From positions 242,533 to 306,532 of the forward strand of contig JAJCXR010000042.1 in NCBI GenBank assembly GCA_029263315.1: a DNA stretch of 64,000 nucleotides, given 5' to 3'. Of the stretch, positions 18,121 through 26,443 are shown one piece after another. The position numbers and the translations under genes are program-made. Source of the DNA: Acidobacteriota bacterium (GTDB taxonomy: Bacteria; Acidobacteriota; Thermoanaerobaculia; Multivoradales; J023). How positions within the stretch are numbered: the first letter of the stretch is position 1; each line of letters begins with the position of its first letter. Under the pieces are notes generated by a model that saw only the letters and a program-made list of their open reading frames with translations, ran no database searches and had not been told where the DNA came from.

Positions 18121-19758
18121 ATGTCAGATCAGAGGAGCGCGGCCCAAGAGGCCGCGGCAAACGTCAAGGCGGAGCAACGCCCATCCCGCAAGGCCGTCAT
18201 CATCGGTGCCGGTCCGGCCGGTCTCACCGCGGCCTACGAGCTGACGGCCAAGTCCGACATCGTGCCCCTGGTATTGGAGAAGAGCCGGCGTATGGGCGGT
18301 ATCTCCTGTACGGTCGAGCACCAGGGTAACCGCATCGATATCGGCGGCCATCGCTTCTTTTCGAAGTCCGATCGGGTGATGCAGTGGTGGATGGGCTTCA
18401 TGCCCCTCGAAGCCCTGCCGGAGGGGGCGACCCAGATCACCTACCACCGTCGTTCCCGGGATCTCGAGGTCGACGGCCAGGGCCCCGATCCCGCGACGGA
18501 AGATCGGGTGATGCTGCTGCGCCAGCGCAAATCCCGCATCTACTATCTGCGACAGTTCTTCGATTACCCGATCAGCCTCAGCCCCGACACCCTGCGCAAG
18601 CTCGGTTTGATGCGCACCTTGCGCATCGGCTTGAGCTACGGCAAGAGCATGCTGCTGCCCGGCGGTGAGCCCGAGAATCTCGAAGAGTTCTTCATCCAAC
18701 GGTTCGGCAAAGAGCTCTACTTGACCTTCTTCAAGGATTACACCGAGAAGGTCTGGGGCACCCCGTGCAAGGACATCAGCGCCGAATGGGGAGCCCAGCG
18801 CATCAAGGGACTGTCGATCCTCAAGGCGGTCACCCACTTTTTCAAATCGCTGTTCAAACGCGACCGCAGCATCGATCAGAAAGACACCGAGACCTCGCTC
18901 ATCGAGCAGTTCCTGTATCCCAAGCTCGGCCCCGGCCAGATGTGGGACGTGGTGGCGGATGAGGTCCGCCAGGGGGGAGGCACCATCCACACCGGCATAG
19001 AGGTGCGACGCCTGTTCAGCGACGGCGAGCGCATCGTGGCCGTCGAAGCGGTGGACTTGGCGAGCGGCGAGACGGAGCGCATCGAGGGGGACTTCTTCTT
19101 CTCCACCATGCCGGTGCAGCAATTGGTGGAGGGTCTCGAGCCGCCCCTGCCCGAGGCAGCCGCCGAGATCAGCCGTGGCCTCGTCTACCGCGACTTCATC
19201 ACCGTCGGCCTGCTGCTCGAGGAGCTGGAGATCAAAGAACGACACGGCAACGACAACGGCGGTTTGATCCGCGACAATTGGATTTATATCCAAGAGCCGG
19301 ATGTTCAGGTGGGGCGCCTACAGATTTTCAACAATTGGAGCCCCTACATGGTGGCCGACCCCGGCACCGTGTGGCTGGGTCTTGAATATTTTTGCAACGA
19401 CACCGACGCGCTGTGGCAGATGAGTGACGAAGAGATGATCGAGCTGGCCAAGGAAGAGCTCGACCACATCGACATCATCGACCGCAACAAGGTGATCACT
19501 GGCACCGTGCTACGGGTACCCAAGACCTACCCGGCCTATTTCGGCACCTACGACCGCTTCGATACCCTGCGTCAACACCTGGATCGTTTCGACAACCTCT
19601 TCCTGGTGGGCCGCAACGGCATGCACAAGTACAACAATCAAGATCACTCCATGCTCACCGCCATGTTGGCGGTGGAGAACATCCTGCAGGGTCGCACCGA
19701 CAAATCGAACCTCTGGTCGGTGAATACCGAGGAGGAGTACCACGAGGAAAAATCGTAG
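18121..19758 (+). CDS. NAD(P)/FAD-dependent oxidoreductase, UDP-galactopyranose-mutase-like
   Basis: 545 aa. Start at 18121 (MSDQRSAAQ); upstream in-frame codons read into repeat sequence. N-terminal dinucleotide-binding fold [13 protein letters not shown], then [38 protein letters not shown] and near the end [18 protein letters not shown]. This is the signature of a flavoenzyme family often found in polysaccharide clusters and distantly related to UDP-galactopyranose mutase and protoporphyrinogen oxidase. A role in making or isomerising a sugar or lipid-linked sugar is plausible but not shown. It converges with the GT4 gene 8 bp downstream. Confidence 0.8.
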   Translation: MSDQRSAAQEAAANVKAEQRPSRKAVIIGAGPAGLTAAYELTAKSDIVPLVLEKSRRMGGISCTVEHQGNRIDIGGHRFFSKSDRVMQWWMGFMPLEALPEGATQITYHRRSRDLEVDGQGPDPATEDRVMLLRQRKSRIYYLRQFFDYPISLSPDTLRKLGLMRTLRIGLSYGKSMLLPGGEPENLEEFFIQRFGKELYLTFFKDYTEKVWGTPCKDISAEWGAQRIKGLSILKAVTHFFKSLFKRDRSIDQKDTETSLIEQFLYPKLGPGQMWDVVADEVRQGGGTIHTGIEVRRLFSDGERIVAVEAVDLASGETERIEGDFFFSTMPVQQLVEGLEPPLPEAAAEISRGLVYRDFITVGLLLEELEIKERHGNDNGGLIRDNWIYIQEPDVQVGRLQIFNNWSPYMVADPGTVWLGLEYFCNDTDALWQMSDEEMIELAKEELDHIDIIDRNKVITGTVLRVPKTYPAYFGTYDRFDTLRQHLDRFDNLFLVGRNGMHKYNNQDHSMLTAMLAVENILQGRTDKSNLWSVNTEEEYHEEKS

Positions 19759-19766
19759 GCAGAGGG

Positions 19767-21017
19767 TTACTGCGGGATCCGAGCCGGCGCTGTGACTTGG
19801 CCATAGATCTCGTGCACCTGAGCCGCCAGATGACGCCAGGAGAATCGCTCTTGCACCCGACGGCGGGCGGCCTCGCCGAACGTTTGGCGGCACCGTGGAT
19901 CGGCCAACAGGCTCCCCAAGGCGGTCGCCAACGCATGGGGATCCGAGGGCGGCACCAAGAGCCCCGTCTCACCGTCGACAATGGTCTCTGGGATCCCACC
20001 GACCCGGGTCCCGACACCCGGGACCCCCATCGCCGCCGCCTCGAGCGCCGCAATACCCAGAGTTTCGACAAAACCGTCGGCGGCGTCGATGCTCGGATTG
20101 ACAAAAAGGTCCGCGGCCGCAAACAACTGCGCCACCTCCTGGCGCTCCAGGGGACCGGGCAGGTGGATGCGGGCCGAGAATCTCGACGCCGACGCCCGCT
20201 TCCTGAGCCCTTCGCCCTCCGGACCTTGGCCGGCGATCACCAGATGTGCCCGGGGAAATCGGGCCAGGACCTCTTCGGCCGCCTCCAACAGCACATGGAA
20301 TCCCTTGAAACGTACCAACCTGGCGACGGCGGCGATGATCGGCGCCTGGTTTGGGATACACAGCCGCTGCCGCATCGTCGCGCCCGCCACCGCCGACGGT
20401 TGAAATGCCCTGGGATCGAATCCCTGATAAACGACCTCGCCGGCACACTGCCCCGCCAAGCGACTCATCTGACGCTGTGTCTGTCGCATTGTGAAGTGGC
20501 TGTTGAACAGCACTCGATCGGCTCGCCGTATGGCAAATTTTTCCAGACGGCTCAACGGCACGCTGACGCGGTGCAGGGTCAATACCGACGGTCGCCGGTG
20601 GATAACATTGGCCATGCCCACGACGGCGCCCGGCGGTGCCCAATGGGCATGGACCAGATCATGGCCTGGTAGATGGCGCCAGATCGCGGCTGCCATGGCG
20701 CCGACGAAGCCGGGCAGTTGCCAGCGAGCCCCCGGCGTCTCTCGCAGGTTGTCCGTGACACCGGCGCCGTAAGCGATCGCTTGACGGTCGCTGTTCAAGG
20801 TATAGCGGAAGCGCTCGACCCGCACGCCGCGCAACATTTGCGAAGTTTCAAGCCCAGGGCCATGGGGCGCCACGACGGTAACTTGCATACCGTGGTCCGC
20901 CACCAGATGCTCGCAGAGATCGGCGACGAAGCGAGGCGTGTGATCGCCAACGTAGCGCGGATAGGTAGTGCTCACCACCAAGACGCTCAAGGGCGACCCT
21001 CGAGGGGTTCGACTCAT
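19767..21017 (-). CDS. GT4 family glycosyltransferase
   Basis: 416 aa from ATG 21017. GT-B fold: N-terminal LVVSTTYPRYVGDHTPRFV donor-side strand, HAHWAPPGAVVG, and a C-terminal nucleotide-sugar half with VARLVRFKGFHVLLEA, LVIAGQGPEGEGL and the EX7E-like motif DAADGFVETLGIAALEAAAMGVPGVGT. Retaining GT4 enzymes transfer sugars from nucleotide donors in the cytoplasm. It is on the minus strand within the glycan cluster and divergent from the KpsS-like gene. Confidence 0.88.
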   Translation of the reverse strand: MSRTPRGSPLSVLVVSTTYPRYVGDHTPRFVADLCEHLVADHGMQVTVVAPHGPGLETSQMLRGVRVERFRYTLNSDRQAIAYGAGVTDNLRETPGARWQLPGFVGAMAAAIWRHLPGHDLVHAHWAPPGAVVGMANVIHRRPSVLTLHRVSVPLSRLEKFAIRRADRVLFNSHFTMRQTQRQMSRLAGQCAGEVVYQGFDPRAFQPSAVAGATMRQRLCIPNQAPIIAAVARLVRFKGFHVLLEAAEEVLARFPRAHLVIAGQGPEGEGLRKRASASRFSARIHLPGPLERQEVAQLFAAADLFVNPSIDAADGFVETLGIAALEAAAMGVPGVGTRVGGIPETIVDGETGLLVPPSDPHALATALGSLLADPRCRQTFGEAARRRVQERFSWRHLAAQVHEIYGQVTAPARIPQ

Positions 21018-21218
21018 CCGGTTGGCATGATGCCAGATCTTGGAGGAGCCCGGCAACCGATGCCCTGGGCTCCGCCCCATCCGGTTGCGCGCAACGACAC
21101 ATCCGGCCTAAACTCGAAAACCTGTCTACGGCACCGCACCCCAGCGCTTGCTAGGTCGAATAGGGGTCGCCTAACCGTCGACCCACATCGGTCTCGACCC
21201 AATTCGAGGTTACCTGTG

Positions 21219-22652
21219 ATGTCGATCAACGAAGCGACTCTGCAACAGCTCTCGGGCCAGCGCTGCCTGGTGATCGAGCCCTACTTCCAGACACCGGCGG
21301 TCGAAACCGGGCTGGAGATCGCCAAAATCCTAGCCCGTCAAAACACCGTCTTCTACTTGGGCCCCGATCGCTTGGCGTGCGTCACCGACGAAAGCTACCT
21401 TTTCACCGGCCGGGTGCTCAACCGACTGAGCAGAAAGCGGCGGGTCAGCCGCTATCTCTCCGCCGCCGCCTTCCAGGTCCCACCTGAGAAGTTGCGGACG
21501 CTGATCCAAGACCTACCCCGGGATCGATTCCACACCTTCCTACGGGATGTCGGCGAGAACCTCTCTACCGCCATCTATGAAAATTTCGACCTCGGCCAGA
21601 GTTTGCGCTCCTCGATGATTTCCTTGACTCGCAACACCGACTGGGTGGCGGACCCAGAGGACCCTTTCACCCGCCGCCTGGCCCTCGATGCCCTGGTGCT
21701 CTATGAGCTGACCCTGCGGTTGATAGAGCGGTTGCGGATCGACTTGGTCGTCTTATTCAATGGCCGGCTTGCCTCCGTTCGAGGGATTCGGCGCGCCAGT
21801 GAGGCCAAAGGCATTCGATGGTGGGTCCACGAACGGGGCGCAAGGCTCGACAAGTTCGCCATTTACGAATGCTCGACGCCTCACCAGCCCTCCAGTTATC
21901 GAGCTTGGGTCGACGATTGGTGGGGCTGGTCCGCTGATGGCGAGCAGCGGGCCGCAACATTTCTGCAAAACCGCCGCGCCGGAGTCCAAACCAACTGGTT
22001 CGTCTTCACGCGCAAACAGCAAGCGGGCGCGCTCCCACCACGGGATTCTCGACGCCGAGTGGTCTTCTTCACCTCTTCGGAAGACGAAATGGCCGCCATC
22101 GGCGATGAGTTTGCGCCCGACTCCCCCCTGTGCGTTCAAGCCGTGGCACTCCGCGAGTTGGGACAGGCTTGCCGGGACGCTGGGCACGAGCTCGTCGTGC
22201 GATTCCATCCCAACACCCCACAAGGGGAACAGCATTTGACGGCCGCCGCCCACCAAGCCGCTGACATCGTCTGCACACCCCAGAGCCAGGTCGACACCTA
22301 TGCCTTGATGGATTCCGCCGATGTGGTGTTGACCCACAATTCGACGGCGGGCCTGGAAGCGGCAGCGAGCGGCAAACCGGCTTTCTATACGGGGCGCAAT
22401 ATTTTTGAGGGGTGTGCTTCGATGCGGCGAGTGAAATCAAGGCTGGATCTCCGCGCCGCCATGGACAGCCAGCATGGATTCGATCGCACCGATGCCCTCA
22501 AGTACCTCAATTTCCTGGCCGTGCATGGCATTCCATATCGGACCTATCGGCCGCGGGGGTTCATCTCCGGCTCCTTTGATGGCAGGGACCTGAATTTCCC
22601 CCTTTCGACCCTCCGTGACTTGCGGGTGCGCTGGAAGCGCGGCGGCCGTTGA
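21219..22652 (+). CDS. Capsule-type (KpsS/LipB-like) polysaccharide transferase
   Basis: 477 aa from ATG 21219 (GAGG about 10 bases upstream; a GTG lies directly before it). The C-terminal half shows RRVVFFTSSEDE, ELVVRFHPN, DTYALMDSADVVLTHNSTAGLEAAASGKPAFY, the pattern of capsule polysaccharide biosynthesis enzymes of the KpsC/KpsS type and related GT-B transferases. It probably adds or extends a surface glycan in the cytoplasm. A 25-bp gap separates it from the flippase gene, suggesting co-transcription. Confidence 0.72.
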   Translation: MSINEATLQQLSGQRCLVIEPYFQTPAVETGLEIAKILARQNTVFYLGPDRLACVTDESYLFTGRVLNRLSRKRRVSRYLSAAAFQVPPEKLRTLIQDLPRDRFHTFLRDVGENLSTAIYENFDLGQSLRSSMISLTRNTDWVADPEDPFTRRLALDALVLYELTLRLIERLRIDLVVLFNGRLASVRGIRRASEAKGIRWWVHERGARLDKFAIYECSTPHQPSSYRAWVDDWWGWSADGEQRAATFLQNRRAGVQTNWFVFTRKQQAGALPPRDSRRRVVFFTSSEDEMAAIGDEFAPDSPLCVQAVALRELGQACRDAGHELVVRFHPNTPQGEQHLTAAAHQAADIVCTPQSQVDTYALMDSADVVLTHNSTAGLEAAASGKPAFYTGRNIFEGCASMRRVKSRLDLRAAMDSQHGFDRTDALKYLNFLAVHGIPYRTYRPRGFISGSFDGRDLNFPLSTLRDLRVRWKRGGR

Positions 22653-22677
22653 GGCCCCCGCAGACACCTTTTGGAAC

Positions 22678-23970
22678 ATGAGGCTGCCATTTTTCAACCA
22701 CCTTCTTCGCCTCGGGCGCCAGGCGGTCGGACCCCTCGGCAACGTCGTGCTGCGCGGTCTCACCATCGGCACCCGTTCGTTGCTAGTTATCGCCCTGGCG
22801 GCGTGGTTGGAACCCAAAGAGCTGGGATATTTCGGCCTGATCACCGCTATCGTCTCGATGACCAACTACATCTTTGGCCTGGACTTCTACACCTTTGTGG
22901 TGCGGGATATTTCCTTGGCGGACGTTTCTGGGGTGAGATGTAAGCTCCGCGACCAGTTCCTCCTCCACGGTCTACTCTACGTCGCCGCCGCTGGCGTGCT
23001 TTGGCACCTGTTGCCGACGATGGGACAGAGTCGAAACGTCTCACTCTTGGTGATCCTTGTCGCCATCTTGCAGCACGCCACCTTAGAGCTCTATCGAATC
23101 CTCGTTCGCCTGCACCGAGTGATAGCGGCGAGCCTCGCTTTTTTTGTCCGAGATGCGGGGTGGATACCCCTCTGCTTGCTCCACTGGTGGATCACCGGCA
23201 CCATCGACCTGGAGGCGATTCTTGGATTCTGGCTCCTCGGTTCCGTGGCCTGCATCGCATACTCGCTCTGGGACCTTGGGCGGGCGACCCCGAAGTGCGC
23301 CGACAACCATGTCGACTGGCAACGGTTGCGGCTGGGACTCCAGACCGGCTTGCGCATGCTTCCCGGAACCTTGTCGCTGCGCGCATTCTTTTCCGTCGAT
23401 CGCATGATCTTAGCCGTCTTGGTCCTGCCCGACACCCTTGGCGCCTACGTCTTCTACACCGGGCTCTGCCTCTCGTTCCACGGACTCTTCGAGTCTGGGG
23501 TCCTGCCATATTTTTGGCCGCCGTTGCTCGAGGCGCAGAAACGCGGCGACCGAGCTGCCGTCCGGCGGGCCCAACGGAAGCTCAACCGGATCTGTTGGTT
23601 TGCGCCCATCGGGGTCGCCGCAGCGGCCTGGAGCGTCGGTTTCCTGGCTAGCCGAGCTCTATCGAACCCGGTCTACGCAGAGAACCTCGATCTATTGAGC
23701 ATCCTGGTCTTTGCCTACGCCTTGCTCGGGGGTAGCAATGCACCCCACTATGCCCTGTATTCCAAGGGGCTCGACTGGCAGATCGTCGTCAGCCAGGTGG
23801 TCGGACTGGTCATCTTTGTTGCTGCGGTGGGCATGGTGTCGCTGCTGGACCCAAGACTCGCGGTTCCCGTCGGCCTGGTGATCGCCAGCGGCGCCATCCT
23901 CTTGATCAAAGCCGTCTTGGCTCACCGTGCCCGCACCGAGCACCGACCCCTTAGAGATTTTTCGCCCTGA
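22678..23970 (+). CDS. Wzx-like polysaccharide flippase (MOP superfamily)
   Basis: 430 aa, about 12 membrane helices, starting at ATG 22678. N-terminal LGNVVLRGLTIGTRSLLVIALAAWLEPKELGYFGLITAI is typical of Wzx/polysaccharide-biosynthesis transporters; FFSVDRMILAVLVLPDTLGAYVFY matches the second half of the fold. Such proteins flip undecaprenyl-linked oligosaccharides across the inner membrane. No Wzy polymerase is obvious, though one of the neighbouring GT-C proteins might serve. Confidence 0.82.
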   Translation: MRLPFFNHLLRLGRQAVGPLGNVVLRGLTIGTRSLLVIALAAWLEPKELGYFGLITAIVSMTNYIFGLDFYTFVVRDISLADVSGVRCKLRDQFLLHGLLYVAAAGVLWHLLPTMGQSRNVSLLVILVAILQHATLELYRILVRLHRVIAASLAFFVRDAGWIPLCLLHWWITGTIDLEAILGFWLLGSVACIAYSLWDLGRATPKCADNHVDWQRLRLGLQTGLRMLPGTLSLRAFFSVDRMILAVLVLPDTLGAYVFYTGLCLSFHGLFESGVLPYFWPPLLEAQKRGDRAAVRRAQRKLNRICWFAPIGVAAAAWSVGFLASRALSNPVYAENLDLLSILVFAYALLGGSNAPHYALYSKGLDWQIVVSQVVGLVIFVAAVGMVSLLDPRLAVPVGLVIASGAILLIKAVLAHRARTEHRPLRDFSP

Positions 23971-23988
23971 ACGGTGATCAGAGAGCCT

Positions 23989-24882
23989 CTATTCGCCCTT
24001 CGGCCGCGACGGCGACAGCACCTGGAATAGGAAGGCACGATTCCAGATCAACGCACCGAGCGCCATGCCAGGCAAATAGAGGGGCGCTCGCAACCACCAG
24101 CGAGGACCGCCCTGGAGAAGCCGACGCACCCCCAGTAACCATCGCGGTAGCCACAATCCCAAGGCCACCGGCCAAATCTTGGTGGCGGCGCTGCCCGGCA
24201 ATCGGACGCGCTGACGGATCAATGCACTGTGGTGTCCGAGCCGGTCCTGGTGATGACGAAAGGCCGAGAAGCCGCTGGCGTTGTGGTGGTCGACCCTGGC
24301 ACGGGGCTCGAACCATTGCTCACACCCAGCCGCACGCAGGTGGGCGAACAGCAGCGTGTCCTCGGCCGGCTGAAAGGCTTCCTCAAATCCCCCGGCCCGA
24401 TGAAAATCGGCCGCCCGCACGGCCATGCTGCACGAGGCGCCTCCGACCTGTCGTCGGACAGGGTGCCAGGGGGCTTGTTCGCTGAACTCGCAGATCCAGT
24501 TGACCATTCCCCAGTAGCCGCCGGAGGTCGCAGTACCCACCGAGCCGACGACGAGACGCCGCGACCCACCCTCCCCGCGTCCGATGAGCGCCGCCAGCCA
24601 CTCGGGGGAAGGGCGGACATCGGCGTCGATGAACGCCAACCAGTCGCCCGTGGCGATCTCTGCCCCACGATTACGCGCTGCCCCCGCATAAAGCCGCTGC
24701 GGGAAATGAAGCACTTTGATCTCCCCCCGCTGGGCACCCAGGGCCTCGGTGGGATCGTCTGAGCCGCTGTGGGCAACGATGATCTCGTCCGGTGGCCGCG
24801 TGCCACTCTGCAAGCCTTGCAGGCACTCGGCAAGATAGGGACAGCGACCATAAGCTGGAATGATGACACTTACACGGGGCAC
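23989..24882 (-). CDS. GT2 family glycosyltransferase
   Basis: 297 aa. GT-A fold: VSVIIPAYGRCPYLAECLQGL, DEIIVAHSGSDDPT, AGAARNRGAEIATGDWLAFIDADVRPSPEWL with the DxD-type metal motif (DAD), then GGASCSMAVRAADFHRAGGFEEAFQPAEDTLLF with the catalytic-region ED. It ends with a membrane-associated segment. Inverting transferase using a nucleotide sugar; acceptor unknown. It converges with the flippase gene (18 bp gap). Confidence 0.88.
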   Translation of the reverse strand: MPRVSVIIPAYGRCPYLAECLQGLQSGTRPPDEIIVAHSGSDDPTEALGAQRGEIKVLHFPQRLYAGAARNRGAEIATGDWLAFIDADVRPSPEWLAALIGRGEGGSRRLVVGSVGTATSGGYWGMVNWICEFSEQAPWHPVRRQVGGASCSMAVRAADFHRAGGFEEAFQPAEDTLLFAHLRAAGCEQWFEPRARVDHHNASGFSAFRHHQDRLGHHSALIRQRVRLPGSAATKIWPVALGLWLPRWLLGVRRLLQGGPRWWLRAPLYLPGMALGALIWNRAFLFQVLSPSRPKGE

Positions 24883-24996
24883 GGTCTCATGGCCCCCAGA
24901 TGCTGAATCGTATAGTAGGCTCGAATGCTAGCCGCATCAGGAAAGGTCGCCTCGCCTTCGTTGAAATCCGAGGGTGGGTCAAAGGCTTGTGCTGCA

Positions 24997-25136
24997 ACTT
25001 GATAAACCTTTGCCCAATAGTAGTTTAGGAGACTCAATGACGTCCCGGTGAGTTTCGAAGCCGACTAGCAGCCCGATGCGTCCGACCACCCCCAACACCG
25101 TTTTCGGCAAACCCCGATGGACCCAAGCTGGCTCCC
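24997..25136 (+). repeat. Repeat family B, copy 2
   Basis: Starts ACTTGATAAACCTTTGCCCA; matches 17917-18052. It runs directly into family A at its right end, through the shared AGCTGGCTCCC sequence. Confidence 0.6.
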
Positions 25137-25360
25137 GTCCCGTTGTACCGAAAGCGGTGCCAGCGGAAGGCCCTTGGCGGGCCTCCCTTCGAGCGAGCAC
25201 AGACGCAGTGCTGTCTGAGCCGCAGGGTCATGGAAACGGGATGAAACCTTGATATAAATGGGTTTAGATCGACACGTCAGCGTTGGGGCGAGTTTGCGGA
25301 GGCCGCGCACAGCCGTAGGGCTCCCGCTCCGAATCGTTTTCTCGGATGGACACAAACTAG
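25123..25360 (+). repeat. Repeat family A, copy 1 (long form)
   Basis: About 238 bp. Conserved core includes CTTCGAGCGAGCAC, AGTGCTGTCTGAGCCGCAGG and CGGGATGAAACC. The second half has GGGCGAGTTTGCGGAGGCCG and CGCGCACAGCCG. The right end, read backwards, is CTAGTTTGTGTCCATCCGAG, nearly the same as the left end of copy 3 (CTAGCTGGTGTCCATCCCGAG), which indicates terminal inverted repeats. GGCCCTTGGCGGGCC forms an internal hairpin. Confidence 0.75.
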
Positions 25361-25446
25361 CTTTGGGATGCTACCTTTCGACCCAAGAAATCACAACTGC
25401 CCACCGATTGACACCGAGGCTGGCACACTGACCTGAAGTGGACGTT

Positions 25447-26430
25447 ATGAAAGTCATTATCCAGATTCCCTGTTTCAACGAGGAGAAGGCCCTCCCCCAG
25501 ACCTTGGCCGAGCTGCCGCGCAGCATCGACGGGGTCGACGAGGTGGAGATCCTGATCATCGACGATGGCTCCGTCGACAACACGGTGCAGGTGGCGCGGG
25601 ACCACGGTGTCGACCACATCGTGCGCCACGCCGGAAACCGAGGCTTGGCCAGCGCTTTTCGCAGCGGTCTCGACGCCTGCCTTCAGCTGGGGGCGGACAT
25701 CATCGTCAATACCGACGCTGACAACCAGTACTCGGGGGCCGACATCCCGAGGTTGATCCAACCGATTCTCGAAGGCAGCGCCGACCTGGTCATCGGGGAC
25801 CGCCAAACCGATACGGTGCCCCACTTCTCCTTCGTCAAGAAAAAGCTGCAAAAGCTCGGCAGTTGGGTGGTGCGCCATTTCTCGCAGGTCGACGTGCCCG
25901 ACGCGGTGAGCGGCTTCCGCGCCCTGTCGCGCAGCGCGGCGCGGCAGATCAACATCCTGTCCTCCTTCAGCTACACCATCGAGATGTTGTTGCAGGCGGG
26001 CAAGAAACGCATGACGGTGCGCTCGGTTCCAATCCGTGTCAACCCGATGACCCGGCGCTCCCGTCTCTATTCCAGGGCCTTTGAGTTCATCCAACGGTCG
26101 GTGGCGATCCTGCTGCGCATCTACGCCATGTACCATCCGTTGAAGATTTTGCTCATGGTCGGCTCAGCCTTGATGGCCGTCGGCGCCTGGCCGATCTTAC
26201 GCTTCCTCTACTATGCGGCCCGCGGCGCCGGCGACGGGCACATCCAATCGCTGGTCATCGGCGGCGTCTTGCTGATCATGGGTTTCATGGCCTTCCTCAT
26301 CGGTTTGTTGGCGGACCTCATCGCCTTCAATCGACAGCTCATGGAGATGACCTTGGAGAAAGTGCGACGGCTGGAGGAAGACTTGGGGCCCAACGAAAGC
26401 GTCTCAGAGGGTCGAGAGCCGCCGCAATGA
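25447..26430 (+). CDS. DPM1-like GT2 (polyprenyl-phosphate sugar synthase-like)
   Basis: 327 aa from ATG 25447 (GTG 25438 possible). VIIQIPCFNEEKALPQTLAELP, EILIIDDGSVDNT, NRGLASAFRSGLDACLQLGADIIVNTDADNQYSG with the DAD metal motif, and VSGFRALSRSAA are hallmarks of the dolichyl/undecaprenyl-phosphate-mannose synthase family. Two C-terminal membrane helices follow. It likely makes a lipid-phosphate sugar that the neighbouring GT-C proteins use as donor. The next gene, a GT-C protein, starts 13 bp downstream. Confidence 0.87.
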   Translation: MKVIIQIPCFNEEKALPQTLAELPRSIDGVDEVEILIIDDGSVDNTVQVARDHGVDHIVRHAGNRGLASAFRSGLDACLQLGADIIVNTDADNQYSGADIPRLIQPILEGSADLVIGDRQTDTVPHFSFVKKKLQKLGSWVVRHFSQVDVPDAVSGFRALSRSAARQINILSSFSYTIEMLLQAGKKRMTVRSVPIRVNPMTRRSRLYSRAFEFIQRSVAILLRIYAMYHPLKILLMVGSALMAVGAWPILRFLYYAARGAGDGHIQSLVIGGVLLIMGFMAFLIGLLADLIAFNRQLMEMTLEKVRRLEEDLGPNESVSEGREPPQ

Positions 26431-26443
26431 CCGGGTCAGCGGC

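Larger units (their letters stand above)
24883..25446. other. 564-bp gap filled by repeats
   Basis: Divergent region between two GT2 genes. 24997-25136 is repeat family B and 25123-25360 is repeat family A, so most of it is repetitive. Open frames here are repeat shadows, since the same peptide-like strings recur at the other repeat copies. Promoters for both flanking genes must lie here but none is clear. Confidence 0.55.

Noticed and set aside
25034..25355. Open frames within the 25-kb gap giving strings like LRLRQH and ARSKG
   Set aside because: The same peptide strings recur at the other repeat family A copies, so they are shadows of the repeat DNA, not a gene.
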